A stretch of 64,000 nt of DNA from Solea solea (taxonomy: Eukaryota > Chordata > Actinopteri > Pleuronectiformes > Soleidae), in NCBI RefSeq assembly GCF_958295425.1, contig NC_081149.1, positions 10,855,654 to 10,919,653 of the forward strand, in the 5' to 3' direction. Below are positions 39,363-52,618 of the stretch, one piece after another (the stretch's first letter is position 1; each line of letters opens with the position of its first letter). The position numbers were made by a program, and so were the translations under genes. Under the pieces are notes generated by a model. It did not search any database, was not told where the DNA came from, and worked only from the letters and a program-made list of their open reading frames with translations.

Positions 39363-39940
39363 GTAAAAGTTACATACACCTGTACCGTTTTATTTTCATT
39401 GTCACAATTATTTTTAAATGACAATGTAACCAAATCTAAGCCAGGCAAACAAATAAAAAGAAAATACTTGCCTTTCTTTTACATCTGTAGTCAGATGAAA
39501 CAGCTCTTTACCAAATCGGGGACTAAACATGACCAAGGCTGATTTTCTGTCCCAGTCCGTCTCTGGCCATTAATAAGACATACAACTGGAGCTGTGGGCC
39601 GTACAAAATCTGACCATACTTTGGACTTGGCTGCAACATGCAACCTCCCCCCTAGATACCACTAAATCCTGCACACTGGTCTTTAATTACTTGAGGATGG
39701 GATTTTTTCACAACCAGTTTTAGAGTAGGATTCATGAGTAGAACATATGGAAAAACAAAAATGATGTGATCTGCACACGTTACTATTGTTTTAGATGAAC
39801 TCACTCCCACATACATGAGATTTAAAAAAGCTGATTCCAGATCCCTAACGTTTGTTGAAAACATGCAGTGTTTTTATGTGTTGTATGAACTTAAAACCCA
39901 GAATGTTGAATTTGTAATGTGACAATGTACAAAGTGCCAT

Positions 39941-39946
39941 AATAAA
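39941..39946 (+). promoter_or_regulatory. mpp3: Poly(A) signal AATAAA, mpp3
   Basis: Canonical hexamer, the last one before the satellite array that starts at about 40057. Confidence 0.5.
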
Positions 39947-41872
39947 GCTAGCTGAATCAAACTAAAAAGTCATGGCAGTTTGCTTTTCACATTGAAATGT
40001 TTAATGAGAATTTACTCTGGTTCATTTGACTTCATGTAAAACACTAAACAACTTACAACATTAACTGTACACAATTTCAGTCACTACAGAAATCAAAAGT
40101 CGTCGCATGTCGTCCAAAATCAGTCGAAAAAGTCATAGTATAGTATGTCGTCCAAAATCAGTCGAAAAAGTCATAGCATAGTATGTCGTCCAAAATCAGT
40201 CAAAAATGTCATAGTATAGTATGTCGTCCAAAATAAGTCGAAAAAGTCATAGTATAGTATGTCGTTGATAATGAGACAAAAATGTCATAGTATAGCATGT
40301 CGTCCAAGATCAGTCAAAAAAGTCCTAGTATAGTATGTCGTCCAAAATCAGTCGAAAAAGTCATAGTATAGCATGTCGTCCAAAATCATTCAAAAATGTC
40401 ATAGTATAGTATGTCGTCCAAAATCGGTCGAAAAAGTCATAGTATAGTATGTCATCCAAAATCAGTCAAAAAGGTCATTGTATAGTATGTCGTCTTAAAT
40501 CACTCAAAAAAGTCATAGTATAGCATGTGGTCGAAAATCAGTCAAAAAAGTCATAGTATAGTATGTCGTCCAAAATCACCTAAAAAAGTAATTGTATAGT
40601 ATGTCGTCCAAAATCAGTCAAAAAAGTCATAGTATAGTATGTCGTCTTAAATCACTCAAAAAACGTCATAGTATAGTATGTCGTCTTAAATCAGTCTAAA
40701 AAGTCATAGTTTAGTATGTCGTCTCAAATCACACAAAAAGTCATAGTATAGTATGTCGTCCAAAATCAGTCAAAAAAGTCATAGTATAGTATGTCGTCTC
40801 AAATCACACAAAAGTCATAGTATAGTATGTCGTCCAAAATCACTCAAAAAAATCATAGTATAGTATGTAGTCCAAAATCAGTTGAAAAAGTCATAGTATA
40901 GTATGTCGTTGAAAATGAGACAACAATGTCATAGTATAGTATGTTGGCCAAAATCGGTTGAAAAAGTCATTGTATAGTATGTCGTCGAAAATCAGTCAAA
41001 AAAGTCATAGTATAGTATGTCGTCCAAAATCACCTAAAAAAGTAATTGTATAGTATGTCGTCCAAAATCCGTCAAAAAAGTCATAGTATAGTATGTCGTC
41101 TTAAATCAGTCAAAAAAGTCATAGTATAGTATGTCGTCCAAAATCAAGCAAAAATGTCATAGTATAGCATGTCGTCCAAAATCAGTCAAAAAAGTCATAG
41201 TATAGTATGTCGTCCAAAATCAGTCAAAAAGGTCATAGTAAAGTATGTCGTCCAAAATCAGTAAAATAAGTCATAGTATAGTATGTCGTCCAAAAAAAGT
41301 CATAGTATAGTATGTCGTCCAAAAAAAGTCATAGTATAGCATGTCGTCGAAAATCAGTCGAGAAAAGTCATAGTATAGTATGTCGTCTTAAATCACTCAA
41401 AAAAGTCATAGTATAGCATGTGGTCGAAAATCAGTCAAAAAGGTCATAGTATAGTATGTCGTCCAAAATCAGTAAAAAAAGTCATAGTATAGTATGTGGT
41501 TGAAAATGAGACAACAATGTCATAGTATAGCATGTCGTCCAAAAGCAGTCAAAAAAGTCATAGTATAGCATGTCGTCCAAAGCAGTCCAAAATGTCATAG
41601 TTTAGTATGTCGTCCAAAATCGGTCGAAAAAGTCATAGTATAGTATGTCGTCCAAAATCAGTCAAAAAGGTCATAGTATAGTATGTCGTCCAAAATCACC
41701 TAAAAAAGTCATTGTATAGTATGTCGTCCAAAATCAGTCAAAAAAGTCATAGTATAGTATGTCGTCCAAAATCCCTCAAAATAGTCATAGTATGTCGTCC
41801 AAAATCAAAGTATATTATCTTTAATTTATACCCTTATGCATTTAAACGTAAACAGGTACCATGTTGTTGTGA

Positions 41873-41944
41873 AGGGAGCACCCAGAGTTGAACTGGGGAC
41901 CTCTTGATCTGCAGTCAAATGCTCTACCACTGAGCTATACCCCC
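41873..41944 (-). tRNA. tRNA-Cys (GCA), copy 1
   Basis: 72-nt cloverleaf on the - strand: acceptor GGGGGTA/TGCTCCC (one G.U at 4:69), D-arm GCTC/GAGC, anticodon loop CTGCAGA giving anticodon GCA, T-stem CCCAG/CTGGG with loop TTCAACT, and discriminator U73, the CysRS identity base. Box A TAGCTCAGTGG is intact. No intron and no encoded CCA. The nearest TTTT downstream on the transcribed sense is about 69 nt away. Confidence 0.88.
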
Positions 41945-44900
41945 TCTGCCATAGTCAGGTGGAGATGTCGCACATGTCAGAAACAAGGCAAAATATATAA
42001 CTTTACGTAGCCCAGTGTTGCACACTAATGAGCAAACCATGCAACCATCACATGCTTACATATAGCAACATTTACTGTACACAATTTCAGTCACTACAGA
42101 AATCAAAAGTCGTCGCATGTCGTCCAAAATCAGTCGGAAAAGTCATATTATAGTATGTCGTCCAAAATCAGTCGAAAAAGTCATAGTATAGTATGTTGTC
42201 CAAAATCAGTCAAAAATGTCATAGTATAGTATGTCGTCCAAAATAAGTCGAAAAAGTCATAGTATAGCATGTCGTCCAAAATCATTCAAAAATGTCATAG
42301 TATAGTATGTCGTCCAAAATCGGTCGAAAAAGTCATAGTATAGCATGTCGTCCAAAATCATTCAAAAAAGTCATAGTATAGTATGTCATCCAAAATCAGT
42401 CAAAAAGGTCATAGTATAGTATGTCGTCTTAAATCACTCAAAAAAGTCATAGTATAGCATGTGGTCGAAAATCAGTCAAAAAAGTCATAGTATAGTATGT
42501 CGTCCAAAATCACCTAAAAAAGTAATTGTATAGTATGTCGTCCAAAATCAGTCAAAAAAGTCATAGTATAGTATGTCGTCTTAAATCAGTCAAAAAAGTC
42601 ATAGTATAGTATGTCGTTGAAAATGAGACAAAAATGTCATAGTATAGCATGTCGTCCAAAATCAGTGAAAAAGTCATAGTATAGTATGTCGTCCAAAATC
42701 AGTCAAAAAGGTCATAGTAAAGTATGTCGTCCAAAATCAGTACAAAAAGTCATAGTATAGTATGTCGTCCAAAAAAAGTCATAGTATAGCATGTCGTCCA
42801 AAATCAGTCGAGAAAAGTCATAGTATAGTATGTCGTCTTAAATCACTCAAAAAAGTCATAGTATAGCATGTGGTCGAAAATCAGTCAAAAAAGTCATAGT
42901 ATAGCATGTGGTCGAAAGTCAGTCAAAAAAGTCATAGTATAGTACGTCGTCCAAAATCAGTAAAAAAAGTCATAGTATAGTATGTCGTCCAAAAAAAGTC
43001 ATAGTATAGCATGTCGTCCAAAATCAGTCAAAAATGTCATAGTATAGTATGTCGTCCAAAATCAGTAAAAAAAGTCATAGTATAGTATGTCGTCCAAAAA
43101 AAGTCATAGTATAGAATGTCGTCCAAAATCAGTCAAAAATGTCATAGTATAGTATGTCATTGAAAATTAGACAAAAATGTCATAGTATAGCATGTCGTCC
43201 AAAATCAGTCAAAAATGTCATAGTATAGTATGTCGTCTTAAATCACTCAAAAAAGTCATAGTATAGCATGTGGTCGTAAATCACTCAAAAAAGTCATAGT
43301 ATAGTATGTCGTCCAAAATCACCTAAAAAAGTAATTGTATAGTATGTCGTCCAAAATCAGTCAAAAAAGACATAGTATAGTATGTCGTCTTAAATCAGTC
43401 AAAAAAGTCATAGTATAGCATGTCGTCCAAAATCAAGCAAAAATGTCATAGTATAATATGTCGTCCAAAATCAGTCAAAAAAGTCATAGTATAGTATGTC
43501 GTCGAAAATCAGTCAAAAAAGTCATAGTATAGTATGTCGTCCAAAAAAAGTCATAGTATAGCATGTGGTCGAAAATCAGTCGAGAAAAGTCATAGTATAG
43601 TATGTCGTCCAAAATCAGTCAAAAAAGTCATAGTATAGTATGTCGTCCAAAATCAGTCAATAAAGTCATAGTATAGTATGTCGTCTTAAATCAGTCAAAA
43701 AAGTCATAGTGTAGTATGTCGTCCAAAATCAGTCAAAAAAGTCATAGTATAGTATGTCGTTGAAAATTAGACAAAAATGTCATAGTAAAGTAGTCGTCCA
43801 AAATCAGTCAAAAAAGTCATAGTATAGCATGTGGTCCAAAAAAAGTAATAGTATAGCATGTGGTCAAAAATCAGTCGAGAAAAGTCATAGTATAGTATGT
43901 GGTCCAAAAAAAGTAATAGTAGTGCATGTGGTCGAAAATCAGTCGAGAAAAGTCATAGTATAGTATGTCGTCTTAAATCACTCAAAAAAGTCATAGTATA
44001 GCATGTGGTCGAAAATCAGTCAAAAAAGTCATAGTATAGTATGTCGTCCAAAATCAGTCAAAAAAGTCATAGTATAGTACGTCGTCCAAAATAAGTCGAA
44101 AAAGTCATAGTATAGCATGTCGTCCAAAATCAGTCAAAAAAGTCATAGTATAGCATGTCGTCCAAAATCAGTCGAGAAAAGTCATAGTATAGTATGTCGT
44201 CTTAAATCACTCAAAAAAGTCATAGTATAGAATGTGGTCGAAAATCAGTCAAAAAAGTCATAGTATAGTAAGTGGTCGAAAATCAGTCAAAAAAGTCATA
44301 GTATAGTATGTGGTCCAAAAAAAGTCATAGTATAGCATGTGGTCGAAAATCAGTCGAGAAAAGTCATAGTATAGTATGTCGTCTTAAATCACTCAAAAAA
44401 GTCATAGTATAGCATGTGGTCGAAAATCAGTCAAAAAAGTCATAGTATAGTATGTCGTCCAAAATCAGTCAAAAAAGTCATAGTATAGTATGTCGTCCAA
44501 AATCAGTCAATAAAGTCATAGTATAGTATGTCGTCTTAAATCAGTCAAAAAAGTCATAGTGTAGTATGTCGTCCAAAATCAGTCAAAAAAGTCATAGTAT
44601 AGTATGTCGTTGAAAATTAGACAAAAATGTCATAGTAAAGCATGTTGTCCAAAATCAGTCAAAAAAGTCCTGGTATAGTATGTCGTCCAAAATCAGTCAA
44701 AAAAGTCATAGTATAGTATGTCGTCTTAAATCAGTCAAAAAAGTCATAGTATAGTATGTCGTTGAAAATGAGACAAAAATGTCATAGTAAAGCATGTCGT
44801 CCAAAATCAGTCGAAAAACTCATAGTATTGTATGTTGTCCAAAATCAGTCAAAAAAGTCATAGTATAGTATGTCATCCAAAATCATCTAAAAAGTCATAG

Positions 44901-45019
44901 TATAGTATGTCGTCCAAAATCATCTAAAAAGTCATAGTATGTCGTCCAAAATCACAGTATATTATCTTTAATTTTTACCCTTATGCATTTAAACGTAAAC
45001 AGGTACCATGTTGTTGTGA

Positions 45020-45091
45020 AGGGAGCACCCAGATTTGAACTGGGGACCTCTTGATCTGCAGTCAAATGCTCTACCACTGAGCTATACCCCC
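45020..45091 (-). tRNA. tRNA-Cys (GCA), copy 2
   Basis: Same cloverleaf as copy 1 but with T-loop TTCAAAT, the usual form for vertebrate tRNA-Cys. The acceptor keeps the 4:69 G.U wobble. It lies 3,147 bp from copy 1. Confidence 0.88.
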
Positions 45092-47245
45092 TCTGCCAAA
45101 GTCAGGTGGAGATGTCGCACATGTCAGAAACAAGGCAAAATATATAACTTTACGTAGCCCAGTGTTGCACACTAATGAGCAAACCATGCAACCATCACAT
45201 GCTTACATATAGCAACATTTACTGTTCACAATTTCAGTCACTACAGAAATCAAAAGTCGTTGCATGTCGTCCAAAATCAGTCAAAAATGTCATAGTATAG
45301 CATGTCGTCCAAAATCAGTCAATAAAGTCATAGTCTAGTATGTTGTCCAAAATCAGTCAAAAAAGTCATAGTATAGTATGTCCTCCAAAATCCAGCAAAA
45401 ATGTCAAAGTATAGTATGTCGTCCAAAATCAGTAAAAAAAAAGTCATAGTATAGTATGTCGTCCAAAAAAAGTCATAGTATAGCATGTCGTCCAAAATCA
45501 GTCGAGAAAAGTCATAGTATAGTATGTCGTCCAAAATCAGTAAAAAAAAAGTCATAGTATAGTATGTCGTCCAAAAAAAGTCATAGTATAGCATGTCGTC
45601 CAAAATCAGTCGAGAAAAGTCATAGTATAGTATGTCGTCTTAAATCACTCAAAAAAGTCATAGTATAGCATGTGGTCGAAAATCAGTCAAAAAAGTCATA
45701 GTATAGTGTGTCTTCCAAAATCAGTCAAAAAAGTCATAGTATAGTATGTCGTACAAAATCAGTCAATAAAGTCATAGTATAGTACGTCGTCTTAAATCAG
45801 TCAAAAAAGTCATAGTATAGTATGTCGTTGAAAATGAGACAAAAATGTCATAGTATAGCATGTCGTCCAAAATCAGTCAAAAAAGTCATAGTAAAGTATG
45901 TCGTCCAAAATCAGTCAAAAAAGTCATAGTATAGTATGTCGTCCAAAATCCAGCAAAAATGTCATAGTATAGCATGTCGTCCAAAATCAGTCAAAAAAGT
46001 CATAGTATAGTATGTCGTCCAAAATCAGTCAAAAAGGTCATAGTATAGTATGTCGTCCAAAATCAGTAAAAAAAAGTCATAGTATAGTATGTCGTCCAAA
46101 AAAAGTCATAGTATAGCATGTTGTCCAAAATCAGTCGAGAAAAGTCATAGTATAGTATGTCGTCTTAAATCACTCAAAAAAGTCATAGTATAGAATGTGG
46201 TCGAAAATCAATCAAAAAAGTCATAGTATAGCATGTGGTCGAAAATCAGTCAAAAAAGTCATAGTATAGTATGTCGTCCAAAATCCAGCAAAAATGTCAT
46301 AGTATAGCATGTCGTCCAAAATCAGTCAAAAAAGTCATAGTATAGTATGTTGTCCAAAATCAGTCAAAAAGGTCATAGTATAGTATGTCGTCCAAAATCA
46401 GTACAAAAAGTCATAGTATAGTATGTCGTCCAAAAAAAGTCATAGTATAGCATGTCGTCCAAAATCAGTCGAGAAAAGTCATAGTTTAGTATGTCATCTT
46501 AAATCACTCAAAAAAGTCATAGTATAGAATGTGGTCGAAAATCAGTCAAAAAAGTCATAGTATAGTATGTCGTCCAAAATCAGTCAAAAAAGTCATTGTA
46601 TAGTATGTCGTCCAAAATCAGTCAAAAAGGTCATAGTATAGTATGTCGTCTTAAATCACTCAAAAAAGTCATAGTATAGCATGTGGTCGAAAATCAGTCA
46701 AAAAAGTCAAAGTATAGTATGTCGTCCAAAATCAGTCAAAAAAGTCATAGTATAGTATGTTGTCCAAAATCAGTCAATAAAGTCATAGTATAGTATGTTG
46801 TCTTAAATCAGTCAAAAAAGTCATAGTATAGTATGTCGTTGAAAATTAGACAAAAATGTCATAGTATAGCATGTCGTCCAAAATCAGTCAAAAAAGTCCT
46901 GGTATAGTATGTCGTCCAAAATCAGTCAAAAAAGTCATAGTATAGTATGTTGTCCAAAAGCAGTCAAAAAAGTCATAGTATAGTATGTCGTTGAAAATGA
47001 GACAAAAATGTCATAGTATAGCATGTCGTCCAAAATCAGTCAAAAAAGTCCTAGTATAGTATGTCGTCCAAAATCAGTCAAAAAAGTCATAGTATTGTAT
47101 GTTGTCCAAAATCAGTCAAAAAAGTCATAGTATAGTATGTCGTCCAAAATCATCTAAAAAGTCATAGTATAGTATGTCCAAAATCACAGTATATTTTCTT
47201 TACGTTTTACCCTTATGCATTTAAATAGGTACCATGATGTTGTGA

Positions 47246-47317
47246 AGGGGGCACCCAGATTTGAACTGGGGACCTCTTGATCTGCAGTCAAATGCTCTAC
47301 CACTGAGCTATACCCCC
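47246..47317 (-). tRNA. tRNA-Cys (GCA), copy 3
   Basis: Acceptor GGGGGTA/TGCCCCC has a Watson-Crick pair at 4:69, and the T-loop is TTCAAAT. Of the three sequence types here this is the closest to the standard vertebrate tRNA-Cys. The upstream + strand flank is shorter (ATTTAAATAGGTACC) than in other cassettes. Confidence 0.9.
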
Positions 47318-50300
47318 TCTGCCATAGTCAGGTGGAGATGTCGCACATGTCAGAAACAAGGCAAAATATATAACTTTACGTAGCCCAGTGTTGCACACTA
47401 ATGAGCAAACCATGCAACCATCACATGCTTACATATAGCAACATTTACTGTACACAATTTCAGTCACTACAGAAATCAAAAGTCGTCGCATGTCGTCCAA
47501 AATCAGTCGGAAAAGTCATATTATAGTATGTCGTCCAAAATCAGTCGAAAAAGTCATAGTATAGTATGTTGTCCAAAATCAGTCAAAAATGTCATAGTAT
47601 AGTATGTCGTCCAAAATAAGTCGAAAAAGTCATAGTATAGCATGTCGTCCAAAATCATTCAAAAATGTCATAGTATAGTATGTCGTCCAAAATCGGTCGA
47701 AAAAGTCATAGTATAGCATGTCGTCCAAAATCATTCAAAAAAGTCATAGTATAGTATGTCATCCAAAATCAGTCAAAAAGGTCATAGTATAGTATGTCGT
47801 CTTAAATCACTCAAAAAAGTCATAGTATAGCATGTGGTCGAAAATCAGTCAAAAAAGTCATAGTATAGTATGTCGTCCAAAATCACCTAAAAAAGTAATT
47901 GTATAGTATGTCGTCCAAAATCAGTCAAAAAAGTCATAGTATAGTATGTCGTCTTAAATCAGTCAAAAAAGTCATAGTATAGTATGTCGTTGAAAATGAG
48001 ACAAAAATGTCATAGTATAGCATGTCGTCCAAAATCAGTGAAAAAGTCATAGTATAGTATGTCGTCCAAAATCAGTCAAAAAGGTCATAGTAAAGTATGT
48101 CGTCCAAAATCAGTACAAAAAGTCATAGTATAGTATGTCGTCCAAAAAAAGTCATAGTATAGCATGTCGTCCAAAATCAGTCGAGAAAAGTCATAGTATA
48201 GTATGTCGTCTTAAATCACTCAAAAAAGTCATAGTATAGCATGTGGTCGAAAATCAGTCAAAAAAGTCATAGTATAGCATGTGGTCGAAAGTCAGTCAAA
48301 AAAGTCATAGTATAGTACGTCGTCCAAAATCAGTAAAAAAAGTCATAGTATAGTATGTCGTCCAAAAAAAGTCATAGTATAGCATGTCGTCCAAAATCAG
48401 TCAAAAATGTCATAGTATAGTATGTCGTCCAAAATCAGTAAAAAAAGTCATAGTATAGTATGTCGTCCAAAAAAAGTCATAGTATAGAATGTCGTCCAAA
48501 ATCAGTCAAAAATGTCATAGTATAGTATGTCATTGAAAATTAGACAAAAATGTCATAGTATAGCATGTCGTCCAAAATCAGTCAAAAATGTCATAGTATA
48601 GTATGTCGTCTTAAATCACTCAAAAAAGTCATAGTATAGCATGTGGTCGTAAATCACTCAAAAAAGTCATAGTATAGTATGTCGTCCAAAATCACCTAAA
48701 AAAGTAATTGTATAGTATGTCGTCCAAAATCAGTCAAAAAAGACATAGTATAGTATGTCGTCTTAAATCAGTCAAAAAAGTCATAGTATAGCATGTCGTC
48801 CAAAATCAAGCAAAAATGTCATAGTATAATATGTCGTCCAAAATCAGTCAAAAAAGTCATAGTATAGTATGTCGTCGAAAATCAGTCAAAAAAGTCATAG
48901 TATAGTATGTCGTCCAAAAAAAGTCATAGTATAGCATGTGGTCGAAAATCAGTCGAGAAAAGTCATAGTATAGTATGTCGTCCAAAATCAGTCAAAAAAG
49001 TCATAGTATAGTATGTCGTCCAAAATCAGTCAATAAAGTCATAGTATAGTATGTCGTCTTAAATCAGTCAAAAAAGTCATAGTGTAGTATGTCGTCCAAA
49101 ATCAGTCAAAAAAGTCATAGTATAGTATGTCGTTGAAAATTAGACAAAAATGTCATAGTAAAGTAGTCGTCCAAAATCAGTCAAAAAAGTCATAGTATAG
49201 CATGTGGTCCAAAAAAAGTAATAGTATAGCATGTGGTCAAAAATCAGTCGAGAAAAGTCATAGTATAGTATGTGGTCCAAAAAAAGTAATAGTAGTGCAT
49301 GTGGTCGAAAATCAGTCGAGAAAAGTCATAGTATAGTATGTCGTCTTAAATCACTCAAAAAAGTCATAGTATAGCATGTGGTCGAAAATCAGTCAAAAAA
49401 GTCATAGTATAGTATGTCGTCCAAAATCAGTCAAAAAAGTCATAGTATAGTACGTCGTCCAAAATAAGTCGAAAAAGTCATAGTATAGCATGTCGTCCAA
49501 AATCAGTCAAAAAAGTCATAGTATAGCATGTCGTCCAAAATCAGTCGAGAAAAGTCATAGTATAGTATGTCGTCTTAAATCACTCAAAAAAGTCATAGTA
49601 TAGAATGTGGTCGAAAATCAGTCAAAAAAGTCATAGTATAGTAAGTGGTCGAAAATCAGTCAAAAAAGTCATAGTATAGTATGTGGTCCAAAAAAAGTCA
49701 TAGTATAGCATGTGGTCGAAAATCAGTCGAGAAAAGTCATAGTATAGTATGTCGTCTTAAATCACTCAAAAAAGTCATAGTATAGCATGTGGTCGAAAAT
49801 CAGTCAAAAAAGTCATAGTATAGTATGTCGTCCAAAATCAGTCAAAAAAGTCATAGTATAGTATGTCGTCCAAAATCAGTCAATAAAGTCATAGTATAGT
49901 ATGTCGTCTTAAATCAGTCAAAAAAGTCATAGTGTAGTATGTCGTCCAAAATCAGTCAAAAAAGTCATAGTATAGTATGTCGTTGAAAATTAGACAAAAA
50001 TGTCATAGTAAAGCATGTTGTCCAAAATCAGTCAAAAAAGTCCTGGTATAGTATGTCGTCCAAAATCAGTCAAAAAAGTCATAGTATAGTATGTCGTCTT
50101 AAATCAGTCAAAAAAGTCATAGTATAGTATGTCGTTGAAAATGAGACAAAAATGTCATAGTAAAGCATGTCGTCCAAAATCAGTCGAAAAACTCATAGTA
50201 TTGTATGTTGTCCAAAATCAGTCAAAAAAGTCATAGTATAGTATGTCATCCAAAATCATCTAAAAAGTCATAGTATAGTATGTCGTCCAAAATCATCTAA

Positions 50301-50392
50301 AAAGTCATAGTATGTCGTCCAAAATCACAGTATATTATCTTTAATTTTTACCCTTATGCATTTAAACGTAAACAGGTACCATGTTGTTGTGA

Positions 50393-50464
50393 AGGGAGCA
50401 CCCAGATTTGAACTGGGGACCTCTTGATCTGCAGTCAAATGCTCTACCACTGAGCTATACCCCC
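50393..50464 (-). tRNA. tRNA-Cys (GCA), copy 4
   Basis: Identical to copy 2 and exactly 5,373 bp from it: anticodon GCA, U73, TTCAAAT loop, G.U at 4:69. Confidence 0.88.
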
Positions 50465-52618
50465 TCTGCCAAAGTCAGGTGGAGATGTCGCACATGTCAG
50501 AAACAAGGCAAAATATATAACTTTACGTAGCCCAGTGTTGCACACTAATGAGCAAACCATGCAACCATCACATGCTTACATATAGCAACATTTACTGTTC
50601 ACAATTTCAGTCACTACAGAAATCAAAAGTCGTTGCATGTCGTCCAAAATCAGTCAAAAATGTCATAGTATAGCATGTCGTCCAAAATCAGTCAATAAAG
50701 TCATAGTCTAGTATGTTGTCCAAAATCAGTCAAAAAAGTCATAGTATAGTATGTCCTCCAAAATCCAGCAAAAATGTCAAAGTATAGTATGTCGTCCAAA
50801 ATCAGTAAAAAAAAAGTCATAGTATAGTATGTCGTCCAAAAAAAGTCATAGTATAGCATGTCGTCCAAAATCAGTCGAGAAAAGTCATAGTATAGTATGT
50901 CGTCCAAAATCAGTAAAAAAAAAGTCATAGTATAGTATGTCGTCCAAAAAAAGTCATAGTATAGCATGTCGTCCAAAATCAGTCGAGAAAAGTCATAGTA
51001 TAGTATGTCGTCTTAAATCACTCAAAAAAGTCATAGTATAGCATGTGGTCGAAAATCAGTCAAAAAAGTCATAGTATAGTGTGTCTTCCAAAATCAGTCA
51101 AAAAAGTCATAGTATAGTATGTCGTACAAAATCAGTCAATAAAGTCATAGTATAGTACGTCGTCTTAAATCAGTCAAAAAAGTCATAGTATAGTATGTCG
51201 TTGAAAATGAGACAAAAATGTCATAGTATAGCATGTCGTCCAAAATCAGTCAAAAAAGTCATAGTAAAGTATGTCGTCCAAAATCAGTCAAAAAAGTCAT
51301 AGTATAGTATGTCGTCCAAAATCCAGCAAAAATGTCATAGTATAGCATGTCGTCCAAAATCAGTCAAAAAAGTCATAGTATAGTATGTCGTCCAAAATCA
51401 GTCAAAAAGGTCATAGTATAGTATGTCGTCCAAAATCAGTAAAAAAAAGTCATAGTATAGTATGTCGTCCAAAAAAAGTCATAGTATAGCATGTTGTCCA
51501 AAATCAGTCGAGAAAAGTCATAGTATAGTATGTCGTCTTAAATCACTCAAAAAAGTCATAGTATAGAATGTGGTCGAAAATCAATCAAAAAAGTCATAGT
51601 ATAGCATGTGGTCGAAAATCAGTCAAAAAAGTCATAGTATAGTATGTCGTCCAAAATCCAGCAAAAATGTCATAGTATAGCATGTCGTCCAAAATCAGTC
51701 AAAAAAGTCATAGTATAGTATGTTGTCCAAAATCAGTCAAAAAGGTCATAGTATAGTATGTCGTCCAAAATCAGTACAAAAAGTCATAGTATAGTATGTC
51801 GTCCAAAAAAAGTCATAGTATAGCATGTCGTCCAAAATCAGTCGAGAAAAGTCATAGTATAGTATGTCATCTTAAATCACTCAAAAAAGTCATAGTATAG
51901 AATGTGGTCGAAAATCAGTCAAAAAAGTCATAGTATAGTATGTCGTCCAAAATCAGTCAAAAAAGTCATTGTATAGTATGTCGTCCAAAATCAGTCAAAA
52001 AGGTCATAGTATAGTATGTCGTCTTAAATCACTCAAAAAAGTCATAGTATAGCATGTGGTCGAAAATCAGTCAAAAAAGTCAAAGTATAGTATGTCGTCC
52101 AAAATCAGTCAAAAAAGTCATAGTATAGTATGTTGTCCAAAATCAGTCAATAAAGTCATAGTATAGTATGTTGTCTTAAATCAGTCAAAAAAGTCATAGT
52201 ATAGTATGTCGTTGAAAATTAGACAAAAATGTCATAGTATAGCATGTCGTCCAAAATCAGTCAAAAAAGTCCTGGTATAGTATGTCGTCCAAAATCAGTC
52301 AAAAAAGTCATAGTATAGTATGTTGTCCAAAAGCAGTCAAAAAAGTCATAGTATAGTATGTCGTTGAAAATGAGACAAAAATGTCATAGTATAGCATGTC
52401 GTCCAAAATCAGTCAAAAAAGTCCTAGTATAGTATGTCGTCCAAAATCAGTCAAAAAAGTCATAGTATTGTATGTTGTCCAAAATCAGTCAAAAAAGTCA
52501 TAGTATAGTATGTCGTCCAAAATCATCTAAAAAGTCATAGTATAGTATGTCCAAAATCACAGTATATTTTCTTTACGTTTTACCCTTATGCATTTAAATA
52601 GGTACCATGATGTTGTGA

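Larger units (their letters stand above)
37479..39960 (+). other. mpp3: mpp3 3' untranslated region
   Basis: About 2.5 kb from the TAA to the poly(A) signal AATAAA at 39941-39946. It includes an interspersed repeat at about 38670-39360. The exact end is inferred. Confidence 0.55.
41945..47317. repeat. 5,373-bp higher-order block, copy A
   Basis: Contains tRNA-Cys copies 2 and 3 and their minisatellite. Adding 5,373 to positions in this block finds the same bases in copy B at each place checked (for example 42061/47434, 43141/48514, 43741/49114, 44821/50194). I saw one difference, T versus A at about 46485/51858. Block edges are set at the tRNA ends and are approximate. Confidence 0.85.

Noticed and set aside
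45328..45603. 91-codon - strand frame rich in Tyr, Asp and Phe, duplicated at 50701-50976
   Set aside because: Pure minisatellite translation. The second copy is simply the 5,373-bp duplicate, and most of the array is closed in this frame.
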